Positions 24,967 to 34,491 are shown, counted from the stretch's first letter. The stretch is DNA of 64,000 nucleotides from Arthrobacter sp. ISL-65 (GCF_018613795.1 NZ_JAGGPN010000049.1:124001-188000), one strand, 5' to 3'. The notes: generated from the letters alone by a model not told the origin. Made by a program: numbers and translations.

Positions 24967-26028
24967 ATGTCACGTCGGACCGCTGGAGCCGCAATCAGCG
25001 CTCAACCGCGCGCTGGCGAGGGGCGCGCCGGCGGTGGACGTGGCAACGTTGAGGGTCGCCCCGTGCAGAGTCGGGCGTCGGATGGGCGGGCGGCCAGAAG
25101 GCTGGCCGCCACGCTCGGACCGCATGCCTCGCCCGGCCTTCCCTGCGATGAAGAGAAGGACCCGTCGCCGGGCAATGACCGTTCGGGGCTGCTGGGGGTG
25201 GGAACGGGAGGCGGCTTTGCCTACGGCCGGCAGGCCGGTTCCGCCGGGTCTGTGGTGTCCGGCGAAGTGGCCGAACCGCGGATCCGTTGGCGCCTGGGCA
25301 TTCGTGCCGCGGCATTGGTGGGCGTGCTGTCGCTGATTGCCGGAGCCTTGCTCTGGTGGCAGGTGGCTGCCAACGGGCCTGTTGTCCTTCCGCTCAGCTC
25401 AGTCACCCCCGACGCGGCGGGAAAATCGGCCGCCAGCACTCATGACCAGGAAAGCAGTAACCCGCACAGCGGCGGTACGGAAAGCAGTGGGCCGGGCGGT
25501 GACGGCAAAGACAGTGAGGGGACAGCGGCCGGGAATGTCGTGGTGCACGTCGCCGGAGCGGTGAAGAAGGCCGGAGTGGTCCGGCTCGCGCGGGGAAGCA
25601 GGGTACATGAGGCCATCGCCGCCGCCGGGGGCGCCAGGCCGGAGGCCGACCTCGACCGCCTCAATCTCGCCTCCCCGCTGGAAGACGGCCAGAAAATCCA
25701 CGTACCGCGCCGCGGCGCGGCACCGGCTGACACGTCCGGTGCCGCGCAAGCGGATAAATCCGCCCCGGCCGGGACATCAGGAGCAGGCGCCGCCGAAGCC
25801 GACGGAACCGGCGGGCCTGCAGGCGACGGGGCAGGCGGCAAGATCAACCTCAACACCGCCACCGTGGAAGAACTCGGCGAGCTGCCGAGGGTTGGCCCGG
25901 TGTTGGCCCAGCGCATCGTCGACTGGCGCACACAGCAGGGCCCCTTCAAGTCGCCCGAGGAACTGGACGCCGTCGACGGAGTCGGCCCCAAAATGCTGGA
26001 AACGTTGCTTCCATTGGTGACCGTCTGA
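24967..26028 (+). CDS. comEA: ComEA family DNA-binding competence protein
   Basis: A membrane-anchored receptor that binds incoming DNA at the cell surface. Domains in order in the 353-aa product: a long basic, disordered cytosolic N-terminus (1-105), one membrane helix (AAALVGVLSLIAGALLWWQV, about 110-130), a Ser/Gly-rich linker, an SLBB domain (VVVHVAGAVKKAGVVRL, about 193-245), an Ala/Gly-rich linker and a C-terminal helix-hairpin-helix pair (KINLNTATVEELGELPRVGP, VDGVGPKMLETLL). ATG 24967 chosen because it follows a leaderless-type -10 box. comEC starts one base after its stop. Confidence 0.92.
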   Translation: MSRRTAGAAISAQPRAGEGRAGGGRGNVEGRPVQSRASDGRAARRLAATLGPHASPGLPCDEEKDPSPGNDRSGLLGVGTGGGFAYGRQAGSAGSVVSGEVAEPRIRWRLGIRAAALVGVLSLIAGALLWWQVAANGPVVLPLSSVTPDAAGKSAASTHDQESSNPHSGGTESSGPGGDGKDSEGTAAGNVVVHVAGAVKKAGVVRLARGSRVHEAIAAAGGARPEADLDRLNLASPLEDGQKIHVPRRGAAPADTSGAAQADKSAPAGTSGAGAAEADGTGGPAGDGAGGKINLNTATVEELGELPRVGPVLAQRIVDWRTQQGPFKSPEELDAVDGVGPKMLETLLPLVTV

Positions 26029-26029
26029 C

Positions 26030-27973
26030 ATGGATAGCAGGAACGAACGCGCGCCTAGCCGATGGCACCGCTATGTCCAGGCGGCCGTGGACTTCCCAAG
26101 GGTCGGCTCCAGGCCGGGCGAACGCCTATCTGGTGATTTCGCCCCTCTTGATTCCTTGCCGTCACAGCCTCCGGCCCGGCCCGGTCCCGCGAGCGCCCTC
26201 AACCAGAAGATCCGCGCTGACATCCGCCGTCGTCTGCTGCCGGACGGACAGGACATGGCCGCAACCGAACCGAACCGGCGACGGACCGACCTCCGCCTTG
26301 CCCCGGCCGCACTGCTGGTGTGGGCAGCCACCGTCGCCGGGCCGTGGCTAACACCAGGCATTCTTCTGCTTGTGTGGGGCAGTCTCGCCGCGTGCGCCGG
26401 AGTGCTGCTCGCCAGGCTTCTGCGGAGGAAGAAAGCCGAAGGACGCTGGCGGCGCAGTTTCCTGACCACCCTGACGGCAGCACTCATGCTTGCCGCGGCA
26501 TCGACAGCCCATTCGGCAGTGTCGTCGGCCCAGCGCCACGACGAGCAGGTGGCAGGACTCATCGCGGCGCGTGCATCAGTCGTGGCGGAAGCCGAGATCA
26601 CCGGGGCGCCCCGTGCCCTCAAGATGCCCGGCCCCTCCGGGCGTGCCGAACGCTGGGCAGTGGCTGCGGTGGTCCGGTCCTTCACGTCGGGCGGCCAGGT
26701 AATGCATGCGCATTTGCCGGTGGTCATCATCGGCGGGCAGGAGTGGCAGCACGCCGGCCCGGGCCAGTTGCTTCGGGTCACCGGAAAGCTCCGGCCTCCA
26801 GACCCGGGCCGGGTGGAGGCGGCGATCCTGACTGCGTCATCACCGCCCGTCCGGCTCGCATCGCAGGATTGGCAGCAGGGGCCGGCCGCTCTGGGCAAGC
26901 GCTTCGCCTCGGCCGCCGCCTGGCTGGCCCCCGACGCGAGTGGCCTCCTCCCGGGCATGGTCACGGGCGATACCGGCGGTCTCAGCGAGGAGCTCGAGAC
27001 AGCCATGAAAACTGTGGGCCTGACTCACCTGACGGCGGTGTCCGGCGCCAACTGCAGTCTGATACTCGGCACCCTGCTGTTGGCGGCACGCTCGCTGCGA
27101 CTGGCCAGGATTCCGGCCGCAGCCGTCGCCCTCGCGGGCCTCGGCTTGTTCGTCCTCATGGTTGGTCCCGATGCGAGCGTGCTCAGGGCATCGCTCATGG
27201 GTGCGATTGCTTTGGCATCCCTGGCAGGAGGCCGGGCCGGCCGCGGACTGAGTTTCCTTTGCCTGGCCGTGATTGCCCTGTTGCTCGTGGAGCCGGACCT
27301 GGGCGTCAGCTTTGGGTTCCTGCTCTCGGTCCTGGCCACGCTGGGGATCATTGTGCTGGGACGCTGCATCCTGGGCTGGTTTCCGCCGAGCGTGCCACGC
27401 TGGGTGGCGGCTGCTGTTGCCGTTCCCCTGTCAGCCCAGGTGCTGTGCGGGCCGGTCATTGTGGTGCTGCAACCACAGTTTTCCACCTACTCGCTGTTGG
27501 CCAACGTGCTTGTTGCCCCTCTCGTGGCGCCGGTCACCATCCTGGGCACGGCCGCCGTGGCGCTTCTGCCCCTCGTGCCTTGGCTGTCGGCGGTGCTGAT
27601 CGGCCTGGCGGGCTTCTTTGCCGGCGCGGTGGCGGCCATCGCCAGGTTCACTGCCGGTCTGCCCGGTGCCGCGCCGCCCTGGCCGGAGGGCGTGTTTGGG
27701 TTGCTGACCATGCTGCTGTTCTCCGTTGTGACTTTGCTTGCCGTGTGGATGGCCGCCCATCCCGCCGGCACCATCAAACTCGTCCTGGCGACGCACGCCG
27801 GCACCGCCCGCCTCCTTGACCGGCTGCCGGAGGCCACGTTCTGCCGCGGCGGCCCGAGCGTCCGTGGCAGACTTAGAGTCTGCAATCCGAACCCCGGGAG
27901 GAACCACCAGTGGCCGCTGCCCAGCAACGACCGAAGACGTCCGCCGCCAATTCGGCGACATGGCGGGACGTAA
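26030..27973 (+). CDS. comEC: ComEC/Rec2 family DNA uptake channel protein
   Basis: Polytopic membrane protein forming the DNA translocation channel. The N-terminal DUF4131-like part (2-3 helices and a soluble OB-like region with VVIIGGQEWQ) is followed by the competence domain with the signature LTHLTAVSGANCSLI near 335-350 and about eight further helices. 647 aa. The C-terminal metallo-beta-lactamase domain found in Bacillus ComEC is absent; the last 40 residues are basic and overlap holA by 64 bp. It begins one base after the comEA stop, so they are coupled. A gene for the missing nuclease domain was not seen nearby. Confidence 0.92.
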   Translation: MDSRNERAPSRWHRYVQAAVDFPRVGSRPGERLSGDFAPLDSLPSQPPARPGPASALNQKIRADIRRRLLPDGQDMAATEPNRRRTDLRLAPAALLVWAATVAGPWLTPGILLLVWGSLAACAGVLLARLLRRKKAEGRWRRSFLTTLTAALMLAAASTAHSAVSSAQRHDEQVAGLIAARASVVAEAEITGAPRALKMPGPSGRAERWAVAAVVRSFTSGGQVMHAHLPVVIIGGQEWQHAGPGQLLRVTGKLRPPDPGRVEAAILTASSPPVRLASQDWQQGPAALGKRFASAAAWLAPDASGLLPGMVTGDTGGLSEELETAMKTVGLTHLTAVSGANCSLILGTLLLAARSLRLARIPAAAVALAGLGLFVLMVGPDASVLRASLMGAIALASLAGGRAGRGLSFLCLAVIALLLVEPDLGVSFGFLLSVLATLGIIVLGRCILGWFPPSVPRWVAAAVAVPLSAQVLCGPVIVVLQPQFSTYSLLANVLVAPLVAPVTILGTAAVALLPLVPWLSAVLIGLAGFFAGAVAAIARFTAGLPGAAPPWPEGVFGLLTMLLFSVVTLLAVWMAAHPAGTIKLVLATHAGTARLLDRLPEATFCRGGPSVRGRLRVCNPNPGRNHQWPLPSNDRRRPPPIRRHGGT

Positions 27974-28923
27974 CCCCTGCAGCGGTCGTCCTGATTACGG
28001 GTCCCGAGGAGTACCTCGGCATCCGGGCGATGGACCGTGTCCGGTCGCAGGTACGAGCGGCTGCGCCGGACGTGGAGGTCAGCAGGCTCACTGCCGGGGC
28101 ATACGAGGCGGGGGCGCTTGCCATGAATGTCAGTCCGTCACTGTTCGGCGAGAACAAGCTGATAGAGGTGGACGGCCTCGAATCGATGAACGATGCCTTC
28201 CTGACGGACGCACTGACGTATCTCAAGCACGTGGAACAGGACGCTGTCCTCGTGCTCCGGCACGGCGGCGGAACCCGCGGCAAGAAGCTCCTCGATGCTG
28301 TTAAGGCCGGGGGATGGCCGACCGTCGACTGCCAGCCGCTGAAGAAGGATGCGGAAAAGACCGCCTTTGTCACGGCGGAGTTCAAGGCCGCCGGCAGGCG
28401 GATCACCCCGGAGGCAGTCCAGTCGCTGGTCAACGCGGTCGGCGCCAACCTGTCAGAACTGGCGGCGGCATGCAGCCAGCTCATTGCCGACGCCTCCACT
28501 GCCGTTGATGCTGACATGGTCGACCGCTACTACGGCGGAAGAGTGGAGGCCACGGCGTTCAAGGTGGCCGACGCCGCCATGGCCGGCAACGGTCCTGTGG
28601 CCCTGTCCACACTTCGGCACGCGCTGGCAACGGGCGCCGATCCGGTGCCGCTGGTGGCGGCATTGGCAGCCAAGCTGCGTACTGTTGCCAAGGTGGCGGG
28701 CGCCAAGGGATCATCGGCACAGATCGCCAAGCAGCTGGGCATGCAGCCCTGGCTGGTGGAGCAGGCGCAGCGGGACGTCCGGAGGTGGACGCCGGAGGGC
28801 CTGGCCCGGTCCATCCAAGTCACGGCCGAAGCCGACGCGCAGGTCAAGGGGCTCTCGCGTGATCCGGTCTACGCCGTGGAGCGCGCGGTCACGGTCATTG
28901 CTGCCGCCGCCCGCGGCCGTTAG
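27910..28923 (+). CDS. holA: DNA polymerase III subunit delta
   Basis: The delta subunit opens the sliding clamp within the clamp loader. 337 aa with the AAA-like domain (VVLITGPEEYLGIRAMDRV near residues 25-43, lacking a true Walker A, as normal for delta) and the C-terminal collar region (WLVEQAQRDVRRWTPEGLA near 280-298). GTG start preceded by CGGGAGGAACCA. Overlaps the end of comEC by 64 bp, the common arrangement in this phylum, so it is likely cotranscribed with the competence genes or served by an internal promoter. Confidence 0.95.
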   Translation: MAAAQQRPKTSAANSATWRDVTPAAVVLITGPEEYLGIRAMDRVRSQVRAAAPDVEVSRLTAGAYEAGALAMNVSPSLFGENKLIEVDGLESMNDAFLTDALTYLKHVEQDAVLVLRHGGGTRGKKLLDAVKAGGWPTVDCQPLKKDAEKTAFVTAEFKAAGRRITPEAVQSLVNAVGANLSELAAACSQLIADASTAVDADMVDRYYGGRVEATAFKVADAAMAGNGPVALSTLRHALATGADPVPLVAALAAKLRTVAKVAGAKGSSAQIAKQLGMQPWLVEQAQRDVRRWTPEGLARSIQVTAEADAQVKGLSRDPVYAVERAVTVIAAAARGR

Positions 28924-28982
28924 CGCTTCCCTGGTTTGTAGGCCGGGCTGAGCTTGTAGGCTCGGTGTCAGGGGGTTCGGTT

Positions 28983-30029
28983 GTGACTGATGATCTGTTG
29001 AGCGGTCCGCGCGGGCGCCAGTTCTGCATGGGGGTTCTCACGGCAGCGCGACCGGAAATCTGGACCCTGGCTGCCAGAGCCGCGGAATACCCCCAGGATC
29101 CGGGACTTGCCAGTGAATTGGCCGAGGCGCTCCGCAGCCCGGCATCCGTAACGGCTGCTGAATCAGCCAGTGGCGGGGCGCTGCTGGCTGGCCTCGCCCA
29201 GGCGGTGCACGCCGCGCGTTACTGGCAGCAGCCGGACGAAACTGACGCCCTTCTCGCACAGCCCGCCATCCGGTTGTCTCTGGAGCCGGTTGCCCACGCC
29301 TTGGCTGATGCCCTTGCTGCATGGTGGGGTCCCGGGCTCCTGGACAGGGACCAACAGTGCTTCGTGCAGTGGACAGACGAACGAAAAGGGCAGCCGCCGG
29401 TTCCGGGCGGGGCAGCCAGAAAGCTGGCCGATTGGAAGGCTGCCGCCCTCGCCGACGAACGCCAGGCGGCCAAACGGCCGGAGAACCCGGAGGCGAACTG
29501 GGGCGGCTGGTGGTGGTCCACGCCCAGACCATCCGAGCTGCTCACCACCACCAGAGGCCTGCCGGAACTCGGCGCCATCGGTCTCCTGCTGGTCGAGGAC
29601 AGCCTCGGGTGGAAGCAGGCAACCGTTTGGCCACTCGTACCACGGCCGGACTCCCACGTGTACGAGATCGATGGCCCAGCGGCGTGGACCGAGCTGGCTG
29701 CGCGGTATCCAATGGACGTCAGCCTGGCCAAACGCCACGACTGGTGGCGGACCACAGGGATCGCCGGCCGTTGGCTGGTTCCCGACTGGTCCGCCGTTGC
29801 TGCTGATTACGACGGCGTTCATCTCACCCTTTGGGGATACCTCACGACCGCCGGACTCGCCCTTGCCGCAAAGCCGTCCGCCGGACCGTCATCTGCAGTG
29901 CTTGAGCGGACAGTACTGGCGGGCTGGAATCCCGATGAGACCTACTGGCTCAACGACGTCCTCACGCCGGGCGCCGCCCCCTCCGACTGGCGCAGTCAAG
30001 GGTCCGGCCGTTGGCTCAGGCAGAGGTAG
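28983..30029 (+). CDS. Hypothetical protein, about 348 aa
   Basis: No family recognised. A Trp-rich cytosolic protein with no signal peptide or membrane segment; notable stretches are WWSTPRPSELLTTTRGLP near 180-200 and a C-terminal LTLWGYLTTAGLAL. The body is rich in Ala, Leu and Trp. I chose GTG at 28983 (MTDDLLSGPR), preceded by CAGGGGG; GTG at 28965 is possible, but it lies only two bases after a likely -10 box (TAGGCT, 28957-28962). It follows holA by 59 bp and converges on rpsT. It looks like a lineage-specific gene of Micrococcaceae. Confidence 0.7.
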   Translation: MTDDLLSGPRGRQFCMGVLTAARPEIWTLAARAAEYPQDPGLASELAEALRSPASVTAAESASGGALLAGLAQAVHAARYWQQPDETDALLAQPAIRLSLEPVAHALADALAAWWGPGLLDRDQQCFVQWTDERKGQPPVPGGAARKLADWKAAALADERQAAKRPENPEANWGGWWWSTPRPSELLTTTRGLPELGAIGLLLVEDSLGWKQATVWPLVPRPDSHVYEIDGPAAWTELAARYPMDVSLAKRHDWWRTTGIAGRWLVPDWSAVAADYDGVHLTLWGYLTTAGLALAAKPSAGPSSAVLERTVLAGWNPDETYWLNDVLTPGAAPSDWRSQGSGRWLRQR

Positions 30030-30142
30030 TCCAGCCAGGGGTTGCCAAGGAGAGCAGTCAGCCCCAGCGGCCCTGGTAGCCGGGCAGAGGGGCCGGGTCC
30101 GGGACGCCGTCGGGAGTCCCGCCGTCGGAAGTTAAAAGAGAA

Positions 30143-30169
30143 GTGGCCGGCACCAATGGTGCCGGCCAC
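30143..30169 (-). terminator. Rho-independent terminator of rpsT
   Basis: Read on the minus strand, GTGGCCGGCACC and GGTGCCGGCCAC form a perfect 12-bp stem with a 3-base loop, followed by TTCTCTTTTAAC. Confidence 0.85.
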
Positions 30170-30198
30170 AAGCATCAGTTCAGTTGAACTGGAAAACC

Positions 30199-30459
30199 TT
30201 AAAGTGCGTTGACCTTCTTGGAGATCGCCGACTTGCGGTTTGCAGCGTTGTTCTTGTGCAGAACACCCTTGCTGACAGCCTTGTCCAGCTTACGGCTGGC
30301 AGAAACGAGCGCAGTAGAAGCGGCGTCCTTGTCGGAGGACTCAACAGCGGTGTTGACGGCGCGGATGGCCGTCTTCAGCTCGGACTTGACTGCGTTGTTG
30401 CGCAGGCGGGCCTTCTCGTTGGTCAGGATGCGCTTCTTCTGGGACTTGATATTTGCCAC
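30199..30459 (-). CDS. rpsT: 30S ribosomal protein S20
   Basis: An 86-aa basic, three-helix protein that binds 16S rRNA early in assembly of the small subunit. The conserved start MANIKSQKKRILTNEKARLR and the C-terminal HKNNAANRKSAISKKV are diagnostic. GTG start with AAAGAGAG upstream. Monocistronic: its own T-rich terminator follows. Its place between holA and lepA is standard in Actinobacteria. Confidence 0.97.
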   Translation of the reverse strand: MANIKSQKKRILTNEKARLRNNAVKSELKTAIRAVNTAVESSDKDAASTALVSASRKLDKAVSKGVLHKNNAANRKSAISKKVNAL

Positions 30460-30644
30460 GTGTGAACTCTCTTTGTAATGCGGAAATGGTCTAGAGGGCT
30501 TTCAAGCTGGCCTTGACTGAGCGGCGTGGGGATACCTATGGCGGCCAGCCATCAGTGACCGTCGACCTGCACGGACACACAGCTATAAATGTTAGCAGGC
30601 CGGGGCCATGTGTGGCCATTCAGGGCGCGGACGGCGCGCCGCGG

Positions 30645-31190
30645 TCATTTCCAGCCGTGCAGCCGACGCAACTCGTCCGCCACCAGCCTAAACTTCCTCC
30701 GGTCCAGTGCCGACCCCTCGCGCCGGATGTCGGCCGGATGGATCTGCAGGACGCGGTCCAGTTTGGCCTCGCTGGGGCGGCCCTGCCTGTCCCAGGTCCC
30801 TGTGCCGATATCCACGTAGTCGCGGCGGCCGCGGGGGTGGCCGTCATGGTCCTTGCTGGTCAGCATCAGACCCAGCAGATACCTCCCGTGGCTGCCGACC
30901 AGGAGGACCGGCCGGTCCTTGCCGCGGGAATGGTCCTCTTCGAAGGGAACCCAGGTCCATACGATCTCACCGGGGTCCGGGCGCCCGTCCGGGGAAGGGG
31001 AGTACTGCAGCGCCGCCGTACCGGTGAAGTCGCCCGGGTAAGTACCTGTGACGCCGGCCGGGAGCCGGGGTGTGTTTCCGGCCCTGCCCGGGGCGGGCGC
31101 CGGTTTACTGGCCGCCGGTTGCCTCAGCACACCGAGGAAGCGGAGCGATGCGCGGAAGGCGCCGCCGATGGAGGAGAAGTTCAAAGCCAT
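30645..31190 (-). CDS. PemK/MazF family toxin-like protein
   Basis: A 181-aa protein whose C-terminal 110 residues match the PemK/MazF endoribonuclease-toxin fold: PGEIVWTWVPFEEDHSRGKD, then RPVLLVGSHGRYLLGLMLTS, with the conserved RPVLL strand. The first 70 residues are an extra basic, Pro/Gly-rich extension. No antitoxin gene of normal type lies beside it (neighbours are rpsT and lepA), so it may be an orphan or act in another way; relatives at this locus are common in Micrococcaceae. ATG at 31190 (MALNFSSIGG) follows a leaderless-type -10 box; a longer frame to 31253 would pass through it. Confidence 0.82.
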   Translation of the reverse strand: MALNFSSIGGAFRASLRFLGVLRQPAASKPAPAPGRAGNTPRLPAGVTGTYPGDFTGTAALQYSPSPDGRPDPGEIVWTWVPFEEDHSRGKDRPVLLVGSHGRYLLGLMLTSKDHDGHPRGRRDYVDIGTGTWDRQGRPSEAKLDRVLQIHPADIRREGSALDRRKFRLVADELRRLHGWK

Positions 31191-31197
31191 GCGGGCC

Positions 31198-31203
31198 ACC
31201 CTA
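31198..31203 (-). promoter_or_regulatory. -10 element of the PemK-like gene, leaderless type
   Basis: On the minus strand TAGGGT stands 7 bases before the ATG at 31190. Confidence 0.5.
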
Positions 31204-31371
31204 CCCGTGCGGCCTTCGGAGCTGCCGGAGCTCCGGGCGTGCGGGCCTCTCAAAATGTACTGCCAGCGCCCGGGACGTGGGAGACTAGAGGTTCAGATAT
31301 GCGGCAGGCAGCAGGATGGCCAGAGTCCAGCCTGAACAACGCCGCTGAAATGCCAACAGTAAGGACCCTGC

Positions 31372-33225
31372 GTGTCTCCCATGGCCCGCACCGCCCCGGT
31401 GCCCGCCGCGACAGATCCGGCCATCATTCGGAATTTCTGCATCATCGCGCACATTGACCACGGTAAGTCCACCCTGGCCGACCGCATGCTGCAGTTCACC
31501 GGCGTCGTGCAGTCCCGCGACATGAAGGCCCAGTATCTGGACCGCATGGATATCGAGCGAGAGCGCGGCATCACCATCAAGTCCCAGGCTGTCCGCATGC
31601 CCTGGGAACTGGGCGGTGTGAACTACGCGCTGAACATGATCGACACGCCGGGCCACGTGGACTTCACCTACGAGGTGTCACGATCCCTCGCCGCCTGCGA
31701 GGGCGCCGTTCTGCTGGTGGATGCCGCGCAGGGCATCGAGGCCCAGACGCTGGCCAACCTGTATCTGGCCATGGAAAACGATCTCACCATCATCCCGGTC
31801 CTGAACAAGATCGACCTGCCGGCCGCCCAGCCGGAGAAGTACGCCGCCGAACTGGCCAGCCTGATCGGCGGCGATCCCGAAGACGTGCTGCTGGTCTCCG
31901 GCAAGACCGGCGTGGGTGTCGAGGCGCTGCTGGACAAGATCGTGCGCGACCTGCCCGCACCTGTCGGCGACCCGGACGCACCTGCCCGGGCCATGATCTT
32001 CGACTCTGTCTACGACACCTACCGCGGCGTGGTCACCTACGTCCGCGTGGTGGACGGCATGCTCCACCCGCGTGAGCGCATCCAGATGATGTCCACCAAG
32101 GCCAGCCACGAGCTCCTGGAAATCGGCGTCAGCTCCCCGGAACCGACGCCCTCCAAGGGCCTCGGTGTCGGCGAGGTGGGCTACCTCATCACCGGCGTGA
32201 AGGACGTCCGCCAGTCAAAGGTGGGCGACACCGTCACCAATCTCGCCAAGCCCGCGGCGGAATCGCTGAGCGGCTATGCGGACCCCAAGCCGATGGTGTT
32301 CTCGGGCCTCTACCCCCTCGACGGCACCGACTACCCGGTGCTCCGCGACGCCCTGGACAAGCTCAAGCTCAACGACGCAGCCCTGATCTACGAACCGGAA
32401 ACTTCCGCAGCACTCGGCTTCGGCTTCCGCGTGGGCTTCCTCGGCCTCCTGCACCTGGAGATCGTCCGTGAGCGCCTCGAACGCGAATTCAACCTGGACC
32501 TGATCTCCACGGCGCCGAACGTGGTCTACGAGGTCACGCTCGAGGACAAGAACGTGATCACTGTGACGAACCCCAGCGAGTTCCCCTCCGGGAAGATCAA
32601 CGAGGTCCGCGAACCCATGGTGGCCGCCACCATCCTGGCCCCCAACGAGTTCGTCGGCGCCATCATGGAACTTTGCCAGGGCCGCCGCGGCGTCATGCGC
32701 GGCATGGACTACCTGTCCGAGGACCGGGTGGAGCTGCGGTACTGGATGCCGCTGGCCGAGATCGTCTTCGACTTCTTCGACCTGCTCAAGTCCAAGACGC
32801 GCGGCTACGCCTCGCTGGACTGGAAGGCCGACGGCGAACAGGTCGCCGACCTGGTCAAGGTGGACATCCTCCTCCAGGGCGAACAGGTGGACGCCTTCAG
32901 CGCCATCACCCACAAGGACAAGGCCTACGCCTACGGTGTGATGATGACCGGCAAGCTGCGCGAACTCATTCCGCGCCAGCAGTTCGAAGTGCCGATCCAG
33001 GCAGCCATCGGGTCCCGGATCATCGCCCGTGAGTCCATCCGCGCCATCCGCAAGGACGTTCTCGCCAAGTGCTACGGCGGCGACATCTCCCGTAAGCGCA
33101 AACTGCTGGAAAAGCAGAAGGAAGGCAAGAAGCGGATGAAAATGGTGGGGCGCGTGGAAGTGCCGCAGGAAGCCTTCATCGCAGCCCTGACCACCGACGA
33201 ATCCAAGGACAAGGCCAAGAAGTAG
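31372..33225 (+). CDS. lepA: Elongation factor 4 (LepA)
   Basis: Translational GTPase that acts on stalled or pre-translocation ribosomes and in 30S biogenesis. GTP-binding motifs: AHIDHGKST (26-34), DTPGHVDF and NKID; then EF-G-like domains II, III and V and the LepA-specific C-terminal domain (YGGDISRKRKLLEKQKEGKK). 617 aa is normal. GTG start after AAGGACCC; ATG at 31381 is a possible alternative. Followed 36 bp later by hemW, the usual pair. Confidence 0.97.
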   Translation: MSPMARTAPVPAATDPAIIRNFCIIAHIDHGKSTLADRMLQFTGVVQSRDMKAQYLDRMDIERERGITIKSQAVRMPWELGGVNYALNMIDTPGHVDFTYEVSRSLAACEGAVLLVDAAQGIEAQTLANLYLAMENDLTIIPVLNKIDLPAAQPEKYAAELASLIGGDPEDVLLVSGKTGVGVEALLDKIVRDLPAPVGDPDAPARAMIFDSVYDTYRGVVTYVRVVDGMLHPRERIQMMSTKASHELLEIGVSSPEPTPSKGLGVGEVGYLITGVKDVRQSKVGDTVTNLAKPAAESLSGYADPKPMVFSGLYPLDGTDYPVLRDALDKLKLNDAALIYEPETSAALGFGFRVGFLGLLHLEIVRERLEREFNLDLISTAPNVVYEVTLEDKNVITVTNPSEFPSGKINEVREPMVAATILAPNEFVGAIMELCQGRRGVMRGMDYLSEDRVELRYWMPLAEIVFDFFDLLKSKTRGYASLDWKADGEQVADLVKVDILLQGEQVDAFSAITHKDKAYAYGVMMTGKLRELIPRQQFEVPIQAAIGSRIIARESIRAIRKDVLAKCYGGDISRKRKLLEKQKEGKKRMKMVGRVEVPQEAFIAALTTDESKDKAKK

Positions 33226-33261
33226 TGATGACCGTGGCCGGAACCTCCGGAGGCCGCACCC

Positions 33262-34491
33262 GTGCCTAGCGTTCTTCCCCCGGGCGACCCCGCGCCGTCG
33301 GACGGACTGCTGCCGCAACAGGCGGCAGACGGTGCGGCCGCCCGGGCCTTCGGGCTCTACGTGCACATCCCGTTCTGCGCGGTGCGATGCGGTTACTGCG
33401 ACTTCAACACGTACACCGCAACTGAGCTCGGCGGCGGCGCGTCCCAGGACGCGTACGCTTCCACCGCCATCTCGGAAGTGGACTTTGCCGCGCGGGTCCT
33501 TGAGCAGTCGGGCCTGCCCGCCCGCAAGCTGAGTACAGTGTTTTTCGGCGGCGGCACGCCGACGCTCCTGCCCGCCGAGGACCTGGCCAGAATCCTCCGT
33601 GCCGCCATCGACACATGGGGGATCGAACCGGGAGCCGAAGTGACCACGGAGGCCAACCCGGACTCCGTCACGCCGGAATCCCTGCAACTGCTTGCCGATG
33701 CGGGCTTCACACGGGTCTCCTTCGGCATGCAGTCCGCCGTGCCCCACGTGCTGAAGGTGCTCGACCGCACGCACACTCCGAGCCGTGTTCCGCTCGTGGT
33801 GCAGTGGGCGCGCGACGCCGGTCTGGCCGTCAGCCTCGACCTGATCTACGGAACACCGGGGGAGTCCCTCGAGGACTGGCGCTTTTCGCTCGAGACCGCG
33901 CTGTCGTACCAGCCGGACCACATCAGCGCCTACGCGCTGATCGTTGAGGACGGCACCAAGCTCGCCGCCCAGATCCGCCGCGGCGAAGTTCCCGGAATTG
34001 ACGACGACGACCATGCCGACAAATACGAACTCGCCGACCGGATGATCACCGACGCCGGTCTGCACTGGTACGAGGTCAGCAACTGGTCCGCGACGCCGGA
34101 GCAGGCGTGCCGCCACAACCTCGCCTACTGGCGCGGGGATGACTGGTGGGGCATCGGCCCGGGCGCGCACTCCCATGTGGGCGGGGTGCGCTGGTGGAAC
34201 GTCAAGCACCCCACCGCCTATGCCGGACGGCTCGGCTCAGGCGTCTCGCCGGCGGCAGGACGCGAAACTCTCGACACCGAAACCCGGGGCGTCGAAAAGG
34301 TCATGCTGGAAGCCCGGCTTTTCTCGGGGCTCGAGACCGCTGCCCTGTCGGCATCCGGCAGGAAAGCCGTGGCCGGACTGATCGCCGACGGGCTCGTGGC
34401 GCCCGAGGAAGCCTTCAGGGGCCGCCTGGTTCTCACGCTGAAGGGCCGCCTGCTGGCCGATGCCGTGGTCCGCAGGATCCTGCCGGACTAG
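33262..34491 (+). CDS. hemW: Radical SAM heme chaperone HemW (coproporphyrinogen III oxidase-like)
   Basis: A 409-aa radical SAM protein. The cluster cysteines are Cys39, Cys43 and Cys46 in PFCAVRCGYCDF; this CxxxCxxC form, with a Cys missing from the fourth position typical of true HemN, marks HemW, which binds heme and helps insert it into proteins. Further signatures are FFGGGTPTLLP near 94 and SFGMQSAVPHVL near 152. The C-terminal HemN_C region ends the protein. GTG start. A small AACGTG/CACGTT hairpin at 34505-34520 separates it from the convergent DUF4870 gene. Confidence 0.93.
   Translation: MPSVLPPGDPAPSDGLLPQQAADGAAARAFGLYVHIPFCAVRCGYCDFNTYTATELGGGASQDAYASTAISEVDFAARVLEQSGLPARKLSTVFFGGGTPTLLPAEDLARILRAAIDTWGIEPGAEVTTEANPDSVTPESLQLLADAGFTRVSFGMQSAVPHVLKVLDRTHTPSRVPLVVQWARDAGLAVSLDLIYGTPGESLEDWRFSLETALSYQPDHISAYALIVEDGTKLAAQIRRGEVPGIDDDDHADKYELADRMITDAGLHWYEVSNWSATPEQACRHNLAYWRGDDWWGIGPGAHSHVGGVRWWNVKHPTAYAGRLGSGVSPAAGRETLDTETRGVEKVMLEARLFSGLETAALSASGRKAVAGLIADGLVAPEEAFRGRLVLTLKGRLLADAVVRRILPD

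Noticed and set aside
32215..34209. 664-codon antisense frame across lepA and hemW
   Set aside because: Shadow of two conserved genes; composition (His, Gly, Val, Asp repeats) is typical of the antisense frame of GC-rich coding DNA.
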